A stretch of 64,000 nt of DNA from Chryseotalea sp. WA131a (GTDB taxonomy: Bacteria; Bacteroidota; Bacteroidia; Cytophagales; Cyclobacteriaceae): contig CP073016.1 of assembly GCA_025370075.1 (NCBI GenBank), forward strand, positions 3,100,001 to 3,164,000, in the 5' to 3' direction. The notes under the pieces are model-generated. The model searched no databases and was not told the origin of the DNA. It worked only from the letters and a program-made list of their open reading frames with translations. The translations under genes and the position numbers were made by a program. Shown piece after piece: positions 24,795-32,633 of this stretch (its first letter is position 1; each line of letters opens with the position of its first letter).

Positions 24795-24834
24795 AAATAA
24801 AATTTTAAAAGTCAGAATTTAAAAGACGGTATCA

Positions 24835-24877
24835 ACTGCCGTTTACACTACCGACTGCTTACTGCTAACTGCCTACT
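24835..24877 (-). repeat. GTAGGCAGT-type intergenic repeat, second copy
   Basis: Read on the minus strand this gap carries GTAGGCAGTTAGCAGTAAGC and then AGTCGGTAGTG. It is related to the repeat at 13456-13530 by its GTAGGCAGT core. It is non-coding. Confidence 0.4.
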
Positions 24878-24883
24878 TTTTTC

Positions 24884-25366
24884 TCAACTGATTTCCTTCA
24901 CCAAACCCTTGTTCTTCAAAATGCTCCCCACAAACTTGCGCTCGTTATCGGTATTGAAAATTTTGAACGGCAAATGAATCAATTGTGCTTTGTTCACAAA
25001 TAGCAAGTAATGGTCCTTGCCCACTTGTGCACTTTTTATCTGGTCCCACTTTAGTGGCATGCCCTCACGCGGGTTGATTTTCATCACGATTTGTTGGCTG
25101 GTGATTTCGTACGAGAATCGCTCGAACAACATCTTGCCTTGTTCCAATTGGGTAACACCGTAAAATTGTATCCACCAAAAGAGCAAATACAAACCGGCAC
25201 CAACCAATGCACCAATAAACCACCAAATGCTCGGCACTAAAAAATAGAAGAGGCAAATGGCTACCACAATCAAACTTACCCACCATTGCTTGCGCAAAAT
25301 GCTTCGCATGGCCATTCGGATGTAATCTTTCTTTTCTAAACGGTAATTACGGGTTTTTACAATCAT
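24884..25366 (-). CDS. YcxB family membrane protein
   Basis: A 160-residue inner-membrane protein with two adjacent transmembrane helices (about residues 30-70, SLIVVAICLFYFLVPSIWWF and the following GALVGAGLYLLFWW). A cytoplasmic C-terminal YcxB-like domain follows (YEITSQQIVMK, MPLKWDQIKSAQVGKDHYLL, HLPFKIF). The fold resembles a membrane-linked PH-like domain; function is unknown. It is monocistronic, with a well-spaced promoter at 25387-25418. Confidence 0.75.
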   Translation of the reverse strand: MIVKTRNYRLEKKDYIRMAMRSILRKQWWVSLIVVAICLFYFLVPSIWWFIGALVGAGLYLLFWWIQFYGVTQLEQGKMLFERFSYEITSQQIVMKINPREGMPLKWDQIKSAQVGKDHYLLFVNKAQLIHLPFKIFNTDNERKFVGSILKNKGLVKEIS

Positions 25367-25386
25367 AAAGATTAGCTATCAAACGG

Positions 25387-25418
25387 CAAAAGTAACGCGG
25401 TTTTTCAATTGCACGCAA
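25387..25418 (-). promoter_or_regulatory. Promoter of the ycxB-like gene
   Basis: On the minus strand, a TTG (plus coordinates 25416-25418) is followed after 21 nt by TACTTTTG (25387-25394). That is an exact -7 element with normal spacing, ending 20 nt before ATG 25366. Confidence 0.6.
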
Positions 25419-25450
25419 TTTATTTTTCACCTTAAACATTCTTCAGATTT

Positions 25451-25533
25451 TGGCCACTGATTCACAGATATAGGCGAATAGAAGCCGGAAAAAATTTGCC
25501 TTGCTGTCCCATAAATCTGAGAATCAGCGGCAA
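25451..25533. repeat. Dispersed intergenic repeat, inverted pair (copies 3 and 4)
   Basis: TATCTGTGAATCAGTGGCCA lies on the minus strand at 25451-25470 and AATCTGAGAATCAGCGGCAA on the plus strand at 25514-25533. The two are inverted copies of the 20-mer at 992-1011, so this 83-bp unit can form a stem-loop. It sits in the gap between nadC (3' end) and the ycxB-like gene's promoter. Confidence 0.5.
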
Positions 25534-25540
25534 CTTCAAC

Positions 25541-26404
25541 CTAAATCGGCTTCGTCTTCAAGCTCAAATCCAAACTCTTTACCGAGTGTGTCAGTGCCCC
25601 TACTGAAATAAAATCTACTCCGCACTCGGCTACAGCGCGCAAGGTGGCCTCGGTAATGCCGCCACTCGCCTCGGTTTGATAGCGCCCCCCAATCCACTCA
25701 ACTGCTTTTTTCATGTCCTCACCACTCATGTTGTCGAGCATGATAACATCCACTCCGCCCACTTGCAACACCTCTTCCACTTCACGAAGCGAGCGTGTTT
25801 CAATCTCTATTTTCAGCTTTTTCTTTTTTTCATGTACGTACAATTGAGTTCGGTCAATGGCATTTTTTATTCCGCCTGCCATGTCCACATGGTTATCCTT
25901 CAACATAATCATATCATATAGCGCATAGCGGTGATTATGCCCACCGCCAATGGCTACCGCCCACTTTTCCATCAACCGAAAGTTAGGGGTGGTTTTGCGC
26001 GTGTCCAGTAACTTTGCCGATGTGCCTTCAATCAGTTTACAAAGTCGGTGGGTGTAGGTGGCAATACCACTCATACGTTGCATGCAATTCAGCACCAAGC
26101 GTTCTGCGGTTAATATCGATTGTGCTGGCCCCACTACTTCAAAAGCAATTTCTCCCGTTGCGATGGCATCGCCATCTTTTTTGAAGAAGGTAACTTGAAG
26201 TGTAGGATTAACCTGATGGAAAATTTTTGCAGCCATCTCCAGCCCGGCAATAATTCCTTCATCCTTTACCAGCAACTTTCCTTTGCCAATTACTTTTTCC
26301 GGAATTGCAGCCAACGAAGAATGGTCACCTTCGCCAACATCTTCGGCCAAAGCGGAGATAATAAATGATTGGATTGCTTCTTCTGTTAAGTAGGCAGGGC
26401 GCAT
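25541..26404 (-). CDS. nadC: Nicotinate-nucleotide pyrophosphorylase (carboxylating)
   Basis: A cytoplasmic enzyme of 287 residues, the standard NadC length, converting quinolinate and PRPP to nicotinate mononucleotide with loss of CO2 in NAD biosynthesis. Family signatures are LNCMQRMSGIATYTH, LDTRKTTPNFR, AIGGGHNHRYALYDMIMLKDNH, IEIETRSLREVEEV, DVIMLDNM, and EASGGI near the C-terminus. The Arg, His and Lys residues in these blocks bind quinolinate and PRPP. It starts directly after the DUF4783 stop (26405/26404), so both come from one transcript with the promoter at 26814-26821. nadA and nadB are not in the window. Confidence 0.95.
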   Translation of the reverse strand: MRPAYLTEEAIQSFIISALAEDVGEGDHSSLAAIPEKVIGKGKLLVKDEGIIAGLEMAAKIFHQVNPTLQVTFFKKDGDAIATGEIAFEVVGPAQSILTAERLVLNCMQRMSGIATYTHRLCKLIEGTSAKLLDTRKTTPNFRLMEKWAVAIGGGHNHRYALYDMIMLKDNHVDMAGGIKNAIDRTQLYVHEKKKKLKIEIETRSLREVEEVLQVGGVDVIMLDNMSGEDMKKAVEWIGGRYQTEASGGITEATLRAVAECGVDFISVGALTHSVKSLDLSLKTKPI

Positions 26405-26797
26405 CTACTCCTTAATAAACGAAATCTCGTGCACAAAATATTGCTTGTCGGTTTCTTTTACCCGTATCAACACATTGTAGCTATCGCTTCCGCTTTGGTA
26501 TTTGCCAATAGCATACTTCAACCCGTTTGGCGATGACCCCGTGTGCAGCACATTGAAATCGCCCGCAGGGTGCTTCTTAAAAAAATCGCGGAGCACAAAT
26601 TCAGCTTGGGCCTTGCTGTAGTTATTGATGTCGCCTTCAATGTTGATGTCCACCGACTGATTGAAATTCCTGACCAACTCTTTCGCATTGTTCGATTTGA
26701 TGGCTTCCTTCATAGAGGCAAAAAGTTCGGCTTGGGCAAATACACCCGTGGCCGAAACCCCTAAAACAATCACCAAAACCCATTTCACATTTTTCAT
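26405..26797 (-). CDS. Secreted DUF4783 protein
   Basis: A 130-residue exported protein with a signal peptide ending near SATGVFAQ. A small NTF2-like alpha+beta domain of the DUF4783 family follows (SVDINIEGDINNYSKAQAE, FKKHPAGDF, HTGSSPNGLKYAIGKY). In Bacteroidota this gene commonly sits next to nadC, as here, with no gap between stop and start. The biochemical role is unknown; the linkage is probably organisational rather than enzymatic. Confidence 0.82.
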   Translation of the reverse strand: MKNVKWVLVIVLGVSATGVFAQAELFASMKEAIKSNNAKELVRNFNQSVDINIEGDINNYSKAQAEFVLRDFFKKHPAGDFNVLHTGSSPNGLKYAIGKYQSGSDSYNVLIRVKETDKQYFVHEISFIKE

Positions 26798-26813
26798 AAC
26801 GGCAATACTAGGC

Positions 26814-26821
26814 CAAAATTA
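26814..26821 (-). promoter_or_regulatory. -7 promoter element for DUF4783-nadC
   Basis: The minus strand reads TAATTTTG, an exact TAnnTTTG, ending 16 nt before ATG 26797. No well-spaced TTG was found upstream. Confidence 0.5.
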
Positions 26822-26897
26822 TGCCATAAACCCGTTCCAAAAAATAAAAATCGATGCAATTTGCTCCCCATTTTTAGGTCAAGTGCCAGCATAATCA

Positions 26898-26928
26898 GGG
26901 CTGCCAACCTTTGAAAGGTTGGCAGCCC
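26898..26928. other. Perfect 15-bp hairpin between two divergent promoters
   Basis: GGGCTGCCAACCTTT (26898-26912) and AAAGGTTGGCAGCCC (26914-26928) are exact inverted copies around a single G, followed by TTTGTT. It looks like an intrinsic terminator but lies between divergently transcribed genes, 77 nt from one -7 element and 14 nt from the other. It could insulate the two promoters or terminate a short transcript. Confidence 0.7.
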
Positions 26929-26941
26929 TTTGTTATTAACT

Positions 26942-26949
26942 TACTTTTG
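26942..26949 (+). promoter_or_regulatory. -7 promoter element for the AhpD-like operon
   Basis: An exact TAnnTTTG match (TACTTTTG) lies 22 nt before ATG 26972. It supports that start over an ATG at 26930 that would precede the promoter. Confidence 0.55.
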
Positions 26950-26971
26950 CAATCTAAATTTAAACCATCCT

Positions 26972-27313
26972 ATGGGCTTAGTAGACCAATTCAACGCATA
27001 CCGCAGCCAAATGAACGAACGCATTTTGGATGCAGACAACCTCATCATCAAACGCATCTTTAATCTTGATACCAACGCCTACCAAGCAGGCGCACTGGAT
27101 GTAAAATCCAAAGAACTCATCGGCCTTACCTGTTCACTTGTGCTTCGCTGCGATGATTGCGTAAAATACCACTTGGGCAAGTGCAAAGAAGTGGGTTTCA
27201 CCACGGCAGAAATACACGAGGCAATGGGCGTGGCCACGCTGGTAGGTGGCACCATTGTAGTGCCACACCTGCGCAGAGCATTTGAGTATTGGGATGAATT
27301 AACAAAAGCCTAA
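26972..27313 (+). CDS. Carboxymuconolactone decarboxylase/AhpD-like protein
   Basis: A 113-residue all-helical cytoplasmic protein of the CMD/AhpD superfamily. The redox motif CDDCVKYH (CxxC with His three residues later) is present, which favours an AhpD-like thiol peroxidase or disulfide-reductase role over lactone decarboxylation. ATG 26972 is chosen because a -7 promoter element lies at 26942-26949 and the alternative ATG at 26930 would be upstream of it. The next gene overlaps by one base (TAATG), so the two are co-translated. A strong hairpin lies just upstream of the promoter. Confidence 0.85.
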   Translation: MGLVDQFNAYRSQMNERILDADNLIIKRIFNLDTNAYQAGALDVKSKELIGLTCSLVLRCDDCVKYHLGKCKEVGFTTAEIHEAMGVATLVGGTIVVPHLRRAFEYWDELTKA

Positions 27314-27687
27314 TGTTCAAGCGCGACCTAGAACAAGAACGAATTTGGGCAGGATTGCTCGCGTCTATGGAAGCCATGATTGGCAAAAAGCCCAAAGACC
27401 TCAACGAAGTCTTGTACTTGATTGGCATACAAGAGCTCGGGCAGGGCGTCAAGCATTTCAGCAAAGAAGAGAAGCAAGACCTCATGCATATTGCCATCTG
27501 CAAAGTGTTAAGCCTAGCTGGCTATTATGAATTGGAAGGGTTGGATGCACAAGGCTGGCCGCACTGGAAACTCATCAAAAAACTTCCCCACTTCGATTTA
27601 CTCGAGCAAGAAAAACTATTGAAGATGCACGTGATCGAATATTTTGAGAAAGAGTTTGAGTGGAGATTTGTCGCTAACGCTAATTGA
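27313..27687 (+). CDS. Conserved hypothetical protein in the AhpD-like operon
   Basis: A 124-residue soluble, mostly alpha-helical acidic protein without signal peptide or membrane segments. No named domain is recognised. The start overlaps the AhpD-like stop by one base. The arrangement, and the conserved-looking text (LNEVLYLIGIQELGQG, WPHWKLIKKLPHFDLLEQE), suggest a genuine Bacteroidota family. It has no Cys pair of its own; a role with the AhpD-like protein is only positional inference. Its 3' end overlaps the convergent gene by 8 nt. Confidence 0.7.
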   Translation: MFKRDLEQERIWAGLLASMEAMIGKKPKDLNEVLYLIGIQELGQGVKHFSKEEKQDLMHIAICKVLSLAGYYELEGLDAQGWPHWKLIKKLPHFDLLEQEKLLKMHVIEYFEKEFEWRFVANAN

Positions 27688-28261
27688 CCTTCATCCCAAT
27701 AATCAATTTAGAAGTAATGTAGCCTTTAGTTTTAGGAAAGTAGATGTCCGCCATCTCGTAAGAAAAAGTGACGTTTCTGTTGATTAAGGTTTTAGGATCA
27801 CTAACAAAATCATCGGAGCCATTGAAATAACTTATCCACAACAATCGATGTTCCTTGCCAGATTCTTCTTTCAAAACAATTGTGCCAAATTCATTTAGTT
27901 CCACGGCTTTTATTTTACCCGAAACTTCAAAACTGGTTGGTTGCTCTTGGGTAATGTCTTCTGTATTGGCAAATGAAACGAATATGGCAGGGCATTTGGT
28001 AGCCATTTTTAATCCTACTTTTTCGGCTAGGGGCTCAATCTCTTCCGTGCCTGATTCAAAATTGATGTTGTTTTTACCCGCAGCCTCTAAAAGACAAATG
28101 CCTAATTGCATCTCCACTTCTTTGCGATTTTTTAGATCAAGATTTTTTGCATTAACACATTCGCACGTTTGAGTGGCTATGCTTTCGAGTTGTGCATTGG
28201 TTTGCGAATAGAGTGGATGAATCGATAGTATAAAGAAAAGCAGGTAAATTGACTTTTTCAT
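27680..28261 (-). CDS. Secreted hypothetical protein with Cys-rich helical N-domain
   Basis: A 193-residue exported protein with a signal peptide ending near HPLYSQ. The first mature half carries four Cys residues (TCECVNAK, LGICLLE, ATKCPAIF), probably two disulfides, in a helical fold seen in uncharacterised Bacteroidota proteins. The second half is a beta-rich, OB-like domain (VSGKIKAVELNEFGTIVLKE, RLLWISYFNGSDD, NVTFSYEMADIYF). Function is unknown. It is convergent with, and overlaps by 8 nt, the 124-residue protein gene. Confidence 0.7.
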   Translation of the reverse strand: MKKSIYLLFFILSIHPLYSQTNAQLESIATQTCECVNAKNLDLKNRKEVEMQLGICLLEAAGKNNINFESGTEEIEPLAEKVGLKMATKCPAIFVSFANTEDITQEQPTSFEVSGKIKAVELNEFGTIVLKEESGKEHRLLWISYFNGSDDFVSDPKTLINRNVTFSYEMADIYFPKTKGYITSKLIIGMKVN

Positions 28262-28443
28262 GAATGGTTGCTTTGGATAGAGTAGAGTAGTAATGAAACA
28301 CTCAAATTAAATCATTAGAACCCATTTTACCTACACAGTCCTCGGACAAACGGCCTACCGAAAAAATAACCTAGCCTTCATTTTGGGTAGCGCAAATAGT
28401 TTTCATTTCTGTAACTTTACCAATCAAATAAAATTATTAACAA

Positions 28444-31389
28444 ATGAAATGGTTGAAGAGAATCCTTATCGGTGTTGCAATTTTTCTGGTTGTATTGATT
28501 TCGGCAGCATTCATTTTGCCCGTCTTGTTCAAAGACGACATCAAAAAAGCCATTGACGAGCAGTTGGCCAAAAGCCTAAATGCAGACGTGTTGTTTGATA
28601 TCAATAATTTTAGCCTAACGCTCTTTCGAAACTTTCCGAATTTAACCGTGGAGGTAAAAGAGTTAGGTGTCTTCAATCGTGAGCCCTTTGCAGGTGAGCA
28701 CCTTTTTGTGGTAGATCAGTTTGACGTAGAAATAAATTTGGCTGACGTAATTTTTGGCGATCAGTTACGCGTAAAAGGGATTGCACTTGTTCATCCGCGC
28801 ATCAACGTAAAAGTTCTAAAGGATGGCCGCGCCAATTATGATATCGCAATCCCTTCCACCGATACCGTCAAAGCCGAGGAAGCACCCGCCAAATTTTCGT
28901 TTGGTATTGATCATTGGGAAATTGTAAATGGAGAGTTGGTGTATGACGATGCCACCATGCCATTTTATACCTCGCTAAAAGGATTAAACCATACTGGTAG
29001 CGGCAACTTTAATGATCAGGCATTTGATCTTACCACCAAAACCGTAGTCGATTCATTAACGCTTTCATACGGAGGTAGCCAATACATTACCAACAAGAGA
29101 GCCGAAGTAAATGCGACTATTGGCATTAGTGAGGCCTACACCAAGTATACATTTAAAGATAACGTTGCTAAGTTAAACGACTTTGCCATGAGTGCCGAAG
29201 GCTGGGTAAAAATGGCCGATAAAGACATCAACCTGGATATGAATTTCAAGAGCCCTGATAACTCGTTTAAGAGTTTGTTATCGCTTGTTCCGGGTATGTA
29301 CTCCAAAGAGTTTAAAAATATTGAAACAAAAGGCGATTTGGCCTTTAGTGGGTTTGTAAAAGGAACCTACAATGAAAAGCAAATGCCCGCTTTCAACTTA
29401 GCCTTGCAAGTAAAAGATGCCATGTTCAAATACCCTAGCCTGCCAACGGCTGTTACTAACATTAACATGGATTTGTTGGTCGATAATAAAACAGCCGTAA
29501 TTGAAAATACCGTTGTCGATTTGAAAAAATTGCATTTGGATTTTGGGAGCAATCCTTTTGATGCTCGGCTATTGGTTGAGAACCTGAAGGACTATCGTAT
29601 GGATGCCAACCTGAACGCAAGGCTTAATTTAACCGAATTGAGCAAAATGTTCCCCATGAATGGAATGGAGATGAAGGGAACTTTCTCAGCCGATGCTAAA
29701 GCCAAAGGCGTGTACGATAGCATCAGAAAAATCATTCCTGCATTGGACATTTCCATGGCATTGGAAAATGGCTACGTTAAAGCATCTCAATTTCCGCTGC
29801 CTTTGCAGGATTTACATTTTTCTTCAACAATAAAAAATGCCACGGGCAAGATGGCGGAAACTTTTATTTCTGTAAAAGATTTTTCGATGTTGATGGAGGG
29901 TGAAAAATTTACGGCCGACCTGTTACTTCAAAATTTAGAAGACTACACGTGGGACCTGAAAGCCAACGGTGGCATCGACATTGAAAAGATGACGAAGATA
30001 TTTCCGGTGGAAGGAATAACCTTGGCGGGAAAAGTAAAAGCCAATATTGAGACCAAAGGAAAATTCTCAGATGTAAATGCCAAGCGCTACGATAAACTTC
30101 CTACTAGCGGCTCGGCTTCGCTGAAAGATTTTAAGTTCAGTTCTAAAACAATACCTTATGCTGTTACGATTGCCGAATCGCAAGCGGTGTTCAATCCGCA
30201 AAAAATAGAATTGAAAAACACCACCGGTACCATTGGCCGTAGCGATTTCAGTGCCGATGGTTCGGTGAGCAATTACATTGGTTTTGTGTTTGGCAAAGAA
30301 ACCATTAAAGGAAATGTGAATTTTAATTCAAATCTTCTGGATTTAAATGAATTTATGACCAGCAGCAGTGAGCCTGTTAAAAATGATACGGCCAAGTTTG
30401 GTGTAATTCCTATTCCGCAAAACATCGACTTTGTTCTTCACTCGGATATTAAAACGGTGAAGATGATGGACTACACCATTACCAATGCTTTGGGCGATGT
30501 AATCGTAAAAGATGGAGTTGCCAATTTGAGCGGAGTAAAGTTCAATATGCTGGGCGGTGCTTTCGCGGTGAATGGATCCTATAGTACAAAAGATATCAAT
30601 CAACCGAAATATGACATGGCGGTGAAGATTGATAATTTGGCCATCCAACAAGCTGCTGCCTCTTTCTCCATTATCAAAACGTATGCGCCCATTGCCGGTT
30701 TAGCAACGGGTAAATTCGGAACTGATTTTAAAATTAGCGGTGAGCTGGGCCAAGATATGATGCCAAAGATGAATACCGTGAGTGGGGCTGGATTGATTAA
30801 GATTGCCGAAGCCGCGTTAACAAAATCAAACTTGGTTTCGGGAATTACCTCGCTTGCAAAATTAGACAATGCCGATAATGTGACATTCAAAGATGTACTA
30901 ATGTCTGCGTCCATTACCGATGGACGGTTGAGCGTGAAACCTTTCAATGTAAAGTTTGGCAATTATGCAACCACCGTAAGCGGAAGTACCGGATTGGATA
31001 AATCAATCAGTTATGATTTAAAAATGATGGTACCAGCCGGCAAATTGGGAGCGCAATTGAATAGCTTCTTAAACCCAAATGCCAATCCAAATTCAGAGGT
31101 GCCTGTACCCATTACCCTCGGTGGCACCATGACCTCGCCTAAGTTCACACTGAACATGAAGGAACAAAAGGAACAGGCAAAGGAAGCGGTGAAAAATGTA
31201 GTCCAAGAAAAAACAACAGAGGCCGTTCAAAACCTTGTAAAGGACTCTCCAGCCAAAGATGTGATAAATAACATTTTGGGGGGAGGAACAAAATCAGATT
31301 CGACCAAGAAAGACAGTACTAAAGCAAATCCGCTAAAGGATGCTCTTCAAAATAAGTTGAATGGTTTTTTCAAGAAGAAGAAAAATTAA
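28444..31389 (+). CDS. AsmA family protein
   Basis: A 981-residue protein with one N-terminal membrane helix (ILIGVAIFLVVLISAAFIL) and a very long beta-rich periplasmic body. This is the AsmA/TamB-like repeating beta-groove type implicated in phospholipid transfer between membranes. The AsmA N-terminal features DDIKKAIDEQLAKSLNADV and FSLTLFRNFPNLTVEVKEL are clear, and an AsmA C-terminal region lies at about 700-900. The last 80 residues are Lys/Glu/Ser/Thr-rich and low complexity, ending in KKKKN. It is likely the first gene of a short plus-strand run; the next 240 nt contain only a gene remnant. Confidence 0.88.
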   Translation: MKWLKRILIGVAIFLVVLISAAFILPVLFKDDIKKAIDEQLAKSLNADVLFDINNFSLTLFRNFPNLTVEVKELGVFNREPFAGEHLFVVDQFDVEINLADVIFGDQLRVKGIALVHPRINVKVLKDGRANYDIAIPSTDTVKAEEAPAKFSFGIDHWEIVNGELVYDDATMPFYTSLKGLNHTGSGNFNDQAFDLTTKTVVDSLTLSYGGSQYITNKRAEVNATIGISEAYTKYTFKDNVAKLNDFAMSAEGWVKMADKDINLDMNFKSPDNSFKSLLSLVPGMYSKEFKNIETKGDLAFSGFVKGTYNEKQMPAFNLALQVKDAMFKYPSLPTAVTNINMDLLVDNKTAVIENTVVDLKKLHLDFGSNPFDARLLVENLKDYRMDANLNARLNLTELSKMFPMNGMEMKGTFSADAKAKGVYDSIRKIIPALDISMALENGYVKASQFPLPLQDLHFSSTIKNATGKMAETFISVKDFSMLMEGEKFTADLLLQNLEDYTWDLKANGGIDIEKMTKIFPVEGITLAGKVKANIETKGKFSDVNAKRYDKLPTSGSASLKDFKFSSKTIPYAVTIAESQAVFNPQKIELKNTTGTIGRSDFSADGSVSNYIGFVFGKETIKGNVNFNSNLLDLNEFMTSSSEPVKNDTAKFGVIPIPQNIDFVLHSDIKTVKMMDYTITNALGDVIVKDGVANLSGVKFNMLGGAFAVNGSYSTKDINQPKYDMAVKIDNLAIQQAAASFSIIKTYAPIAGLATGKFGTDFKISGELGQDMMPKMNTVSGAGLIKIAEAALTKSNLVSGITSLAKLDNADNVTFKDVLMSASITDGRLSVKPFNVKFGNYATTVSGSTGLDKSISYDLKMMVPAGKLGAQLNSFLNPNANPNSEVPVPITLGGTMTSPKFTLNMKEQKEQAKEAVKNVVQEKTTEAVQNLVKDSPAKDVINNILGGGTKSDSTKKDSTKANPLKDALQNKLNGFFKKKKN

Positions 31390-31392
31390 AGC

Positions 31393-31557
31393 ATGCGCTA
31401 TTATTTTAAAAAGGTAGCAATCTTGTTGGTAAACATCGTTGCTTTTTTCCACGCCTACAAAACGGTTTGTGTTAGATTAAAACTCATGAATGCTCCAATT
31501 CGCCCGTCATCCAAATTTTTATTCAAGTGTTTATTACCTTGCTCGTGTTTCCAATAG
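31393..31557 (+). pseudogene. Possible remnant of a short membrane-anchored protein gene
   Basis: Between the AsmA gene and the dienelactone hydrolase gene an ATG at 31393 opens a 54-codon frame. It has a basic start and one hydrophobic helix (VAILLVNIVAFFHAY), then text that loses protein-like character and stops at 31555. It could be the 5' end of a decayed membrane-anchored hydrolase-like gene or a chance frame. The rest of the gap to 31632 shows nothing else. Confidence 0.28.
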
Positions 31558-31632
31558 AGAATTACTTCCGTAAATTTAGGCGAGCAGCTGCCGGAGCTAG
31601 CTACAACCGAAGTTTAAAAAAACAAGAATGAT

Positions 31633-32490
31633 ATGGATCAGCGCATCATCAACCTATTTGACGAGTACACACACAAACCACTTTCACGCGAAGAGTTTTT
31701 AAAGAGACTTGCCATGCTTACCGGAAGCACGGCTGCAGCCTTGACAGTTCTGCCCTTGTTAGAGGTAAACTATGCACATGCAGCCACGGTGTTGCAAGAA
31801 GATGAGCGATTGATAACAGAACGAATTGCGTACGCTGGCGAAGAGGGAGAGATGAAGGCCTATGTTGCCCGGCCAAAGAAGGAACAAAAATATGGCGAAG
31901 TAATGGTCATTCATGAAAATCGCGGACTGAATCCGCACATCGAAGACGTGACCAGAAGAATGGCATTGGAGGGGTTTTTAGCCATCGCACCCGATGCTTT
32001 ATCAACGCAAGGTGGCACCCCAATGGACGGAGACAAAGCAAGAGAAATGTTTGGTAAGCTTGATGCTACCAAGAACATCAAGAATTTCACAAAAGCCTTT
32101 GATTATTTAAAGACCCGTAAAGATTGCAACGGAAAATTTGGGTGCATGGGTTTTTGTTGGGGCGGAGCATTGGCTAACCAAATGGCCGTGCATGTTCCTG
32201 ATTTGAAAGTAGCCATTCCTTTTTACGGTAGGCAACCTGAGACAGTAGATGTGCCTAAGATAAAGGCGTTTGTTCAGTTACACTATGGCGAGCAAGATGA
32301 GCGTGTCAATGCTGGCATTCCTGCCTATGAAGAAGCATTGAAAAAAGTGGGTACACGGTATGAGCTTTTTATCTATGAAGGGGCTCAGCATGCTTTTCAC
32401 AACGATACTGCCCCCACTCGCTACAACGAAGCAGCAGCTAAGTTGGCGTGGAGTCGCGCAATTGAACTTCTCAAAAAGGAATTGAAATGA
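31633..32490 (+). CDS. Dienelactone hydrolase family protein
   Basis: A 285-residue alpha/beta hydrolase. The nucleophile elbow is GFCWGG, with a Cys nucleophile as in dienelactone hydrolases. The acid lies in HYGEQDERV and the His in GAQHAFHND. The N-terminus (LKRLAMLTGSTAAALTVLPL) is a hydrophobic Ala-rich stretch after a charged lead of about 25 residues, probably a Tat-like or uncleaved export signal. Members hydrolyse dienelactones or other small esters; the substrate here is unknown. The stop overlaps the ATG of the 48-residue gene, which abuts the muramidase-like gene, giving a tight three-gene operon. Confidence 0.87.
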   Translation: MDQRIINLFDEYTHKPLSREEFLKRLAMLTGSTAAALTVLPLLEVNYAHAATVLQEDERLITERIAYAGEEGEMKAYVARPKKEQKYGEVMVIHENRGLNPHIEDVTRRMALEGFLAIAPDALSTQGGTPMDGDKAREMFGKLDATKNIKNFTKAFDYLKTRKDCNGKFGCMGFCWGGALANQMAVHVPDLKVAIPFYGRQPETVDVPKIKAFVQLHYGEQDERVNAGIPAYEEALKKVGTRYELFIYEGAQHAFHNDTAPTRYNEAAAKLAWSRAIELLKKELK

Positions 32491-32633
32491 AAAAATCGCT
32501 TTTCAAACTTTTAGCAAAAATCAACAAGGCATTGATGCCAAGTTTTGGCAAAAAAGATTTGACCAAACTTTCAAAGCCGGAAAAAGTAATGGTGGCGTAT
32601 CGTTATTGGGTAACGACTAATGCGTTGGAGTAG
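32487..32633 (+). CDS. 48-residue conserved basic protein
   Basis: A short gene starting by ATGA overlap with the dienelactone hydrolase and ending in TAG directly before the next ATG (TAGATG). The peptide is strongly basic with a helical pattern (KKSLFKLLAKINKALMPSF, then KVMVAYRYWVTTNALE). It resembles a small Bacteroidota family of about 50 residues that I recall from other genomes; function is unknown. Perfect packing between two genes makes it very likely real. Confidence 0.65.
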   Translation: MKKSLFKLLAKINKALMPSFGKKDLTKLSKPEKVMVAYRYWVTTNALE

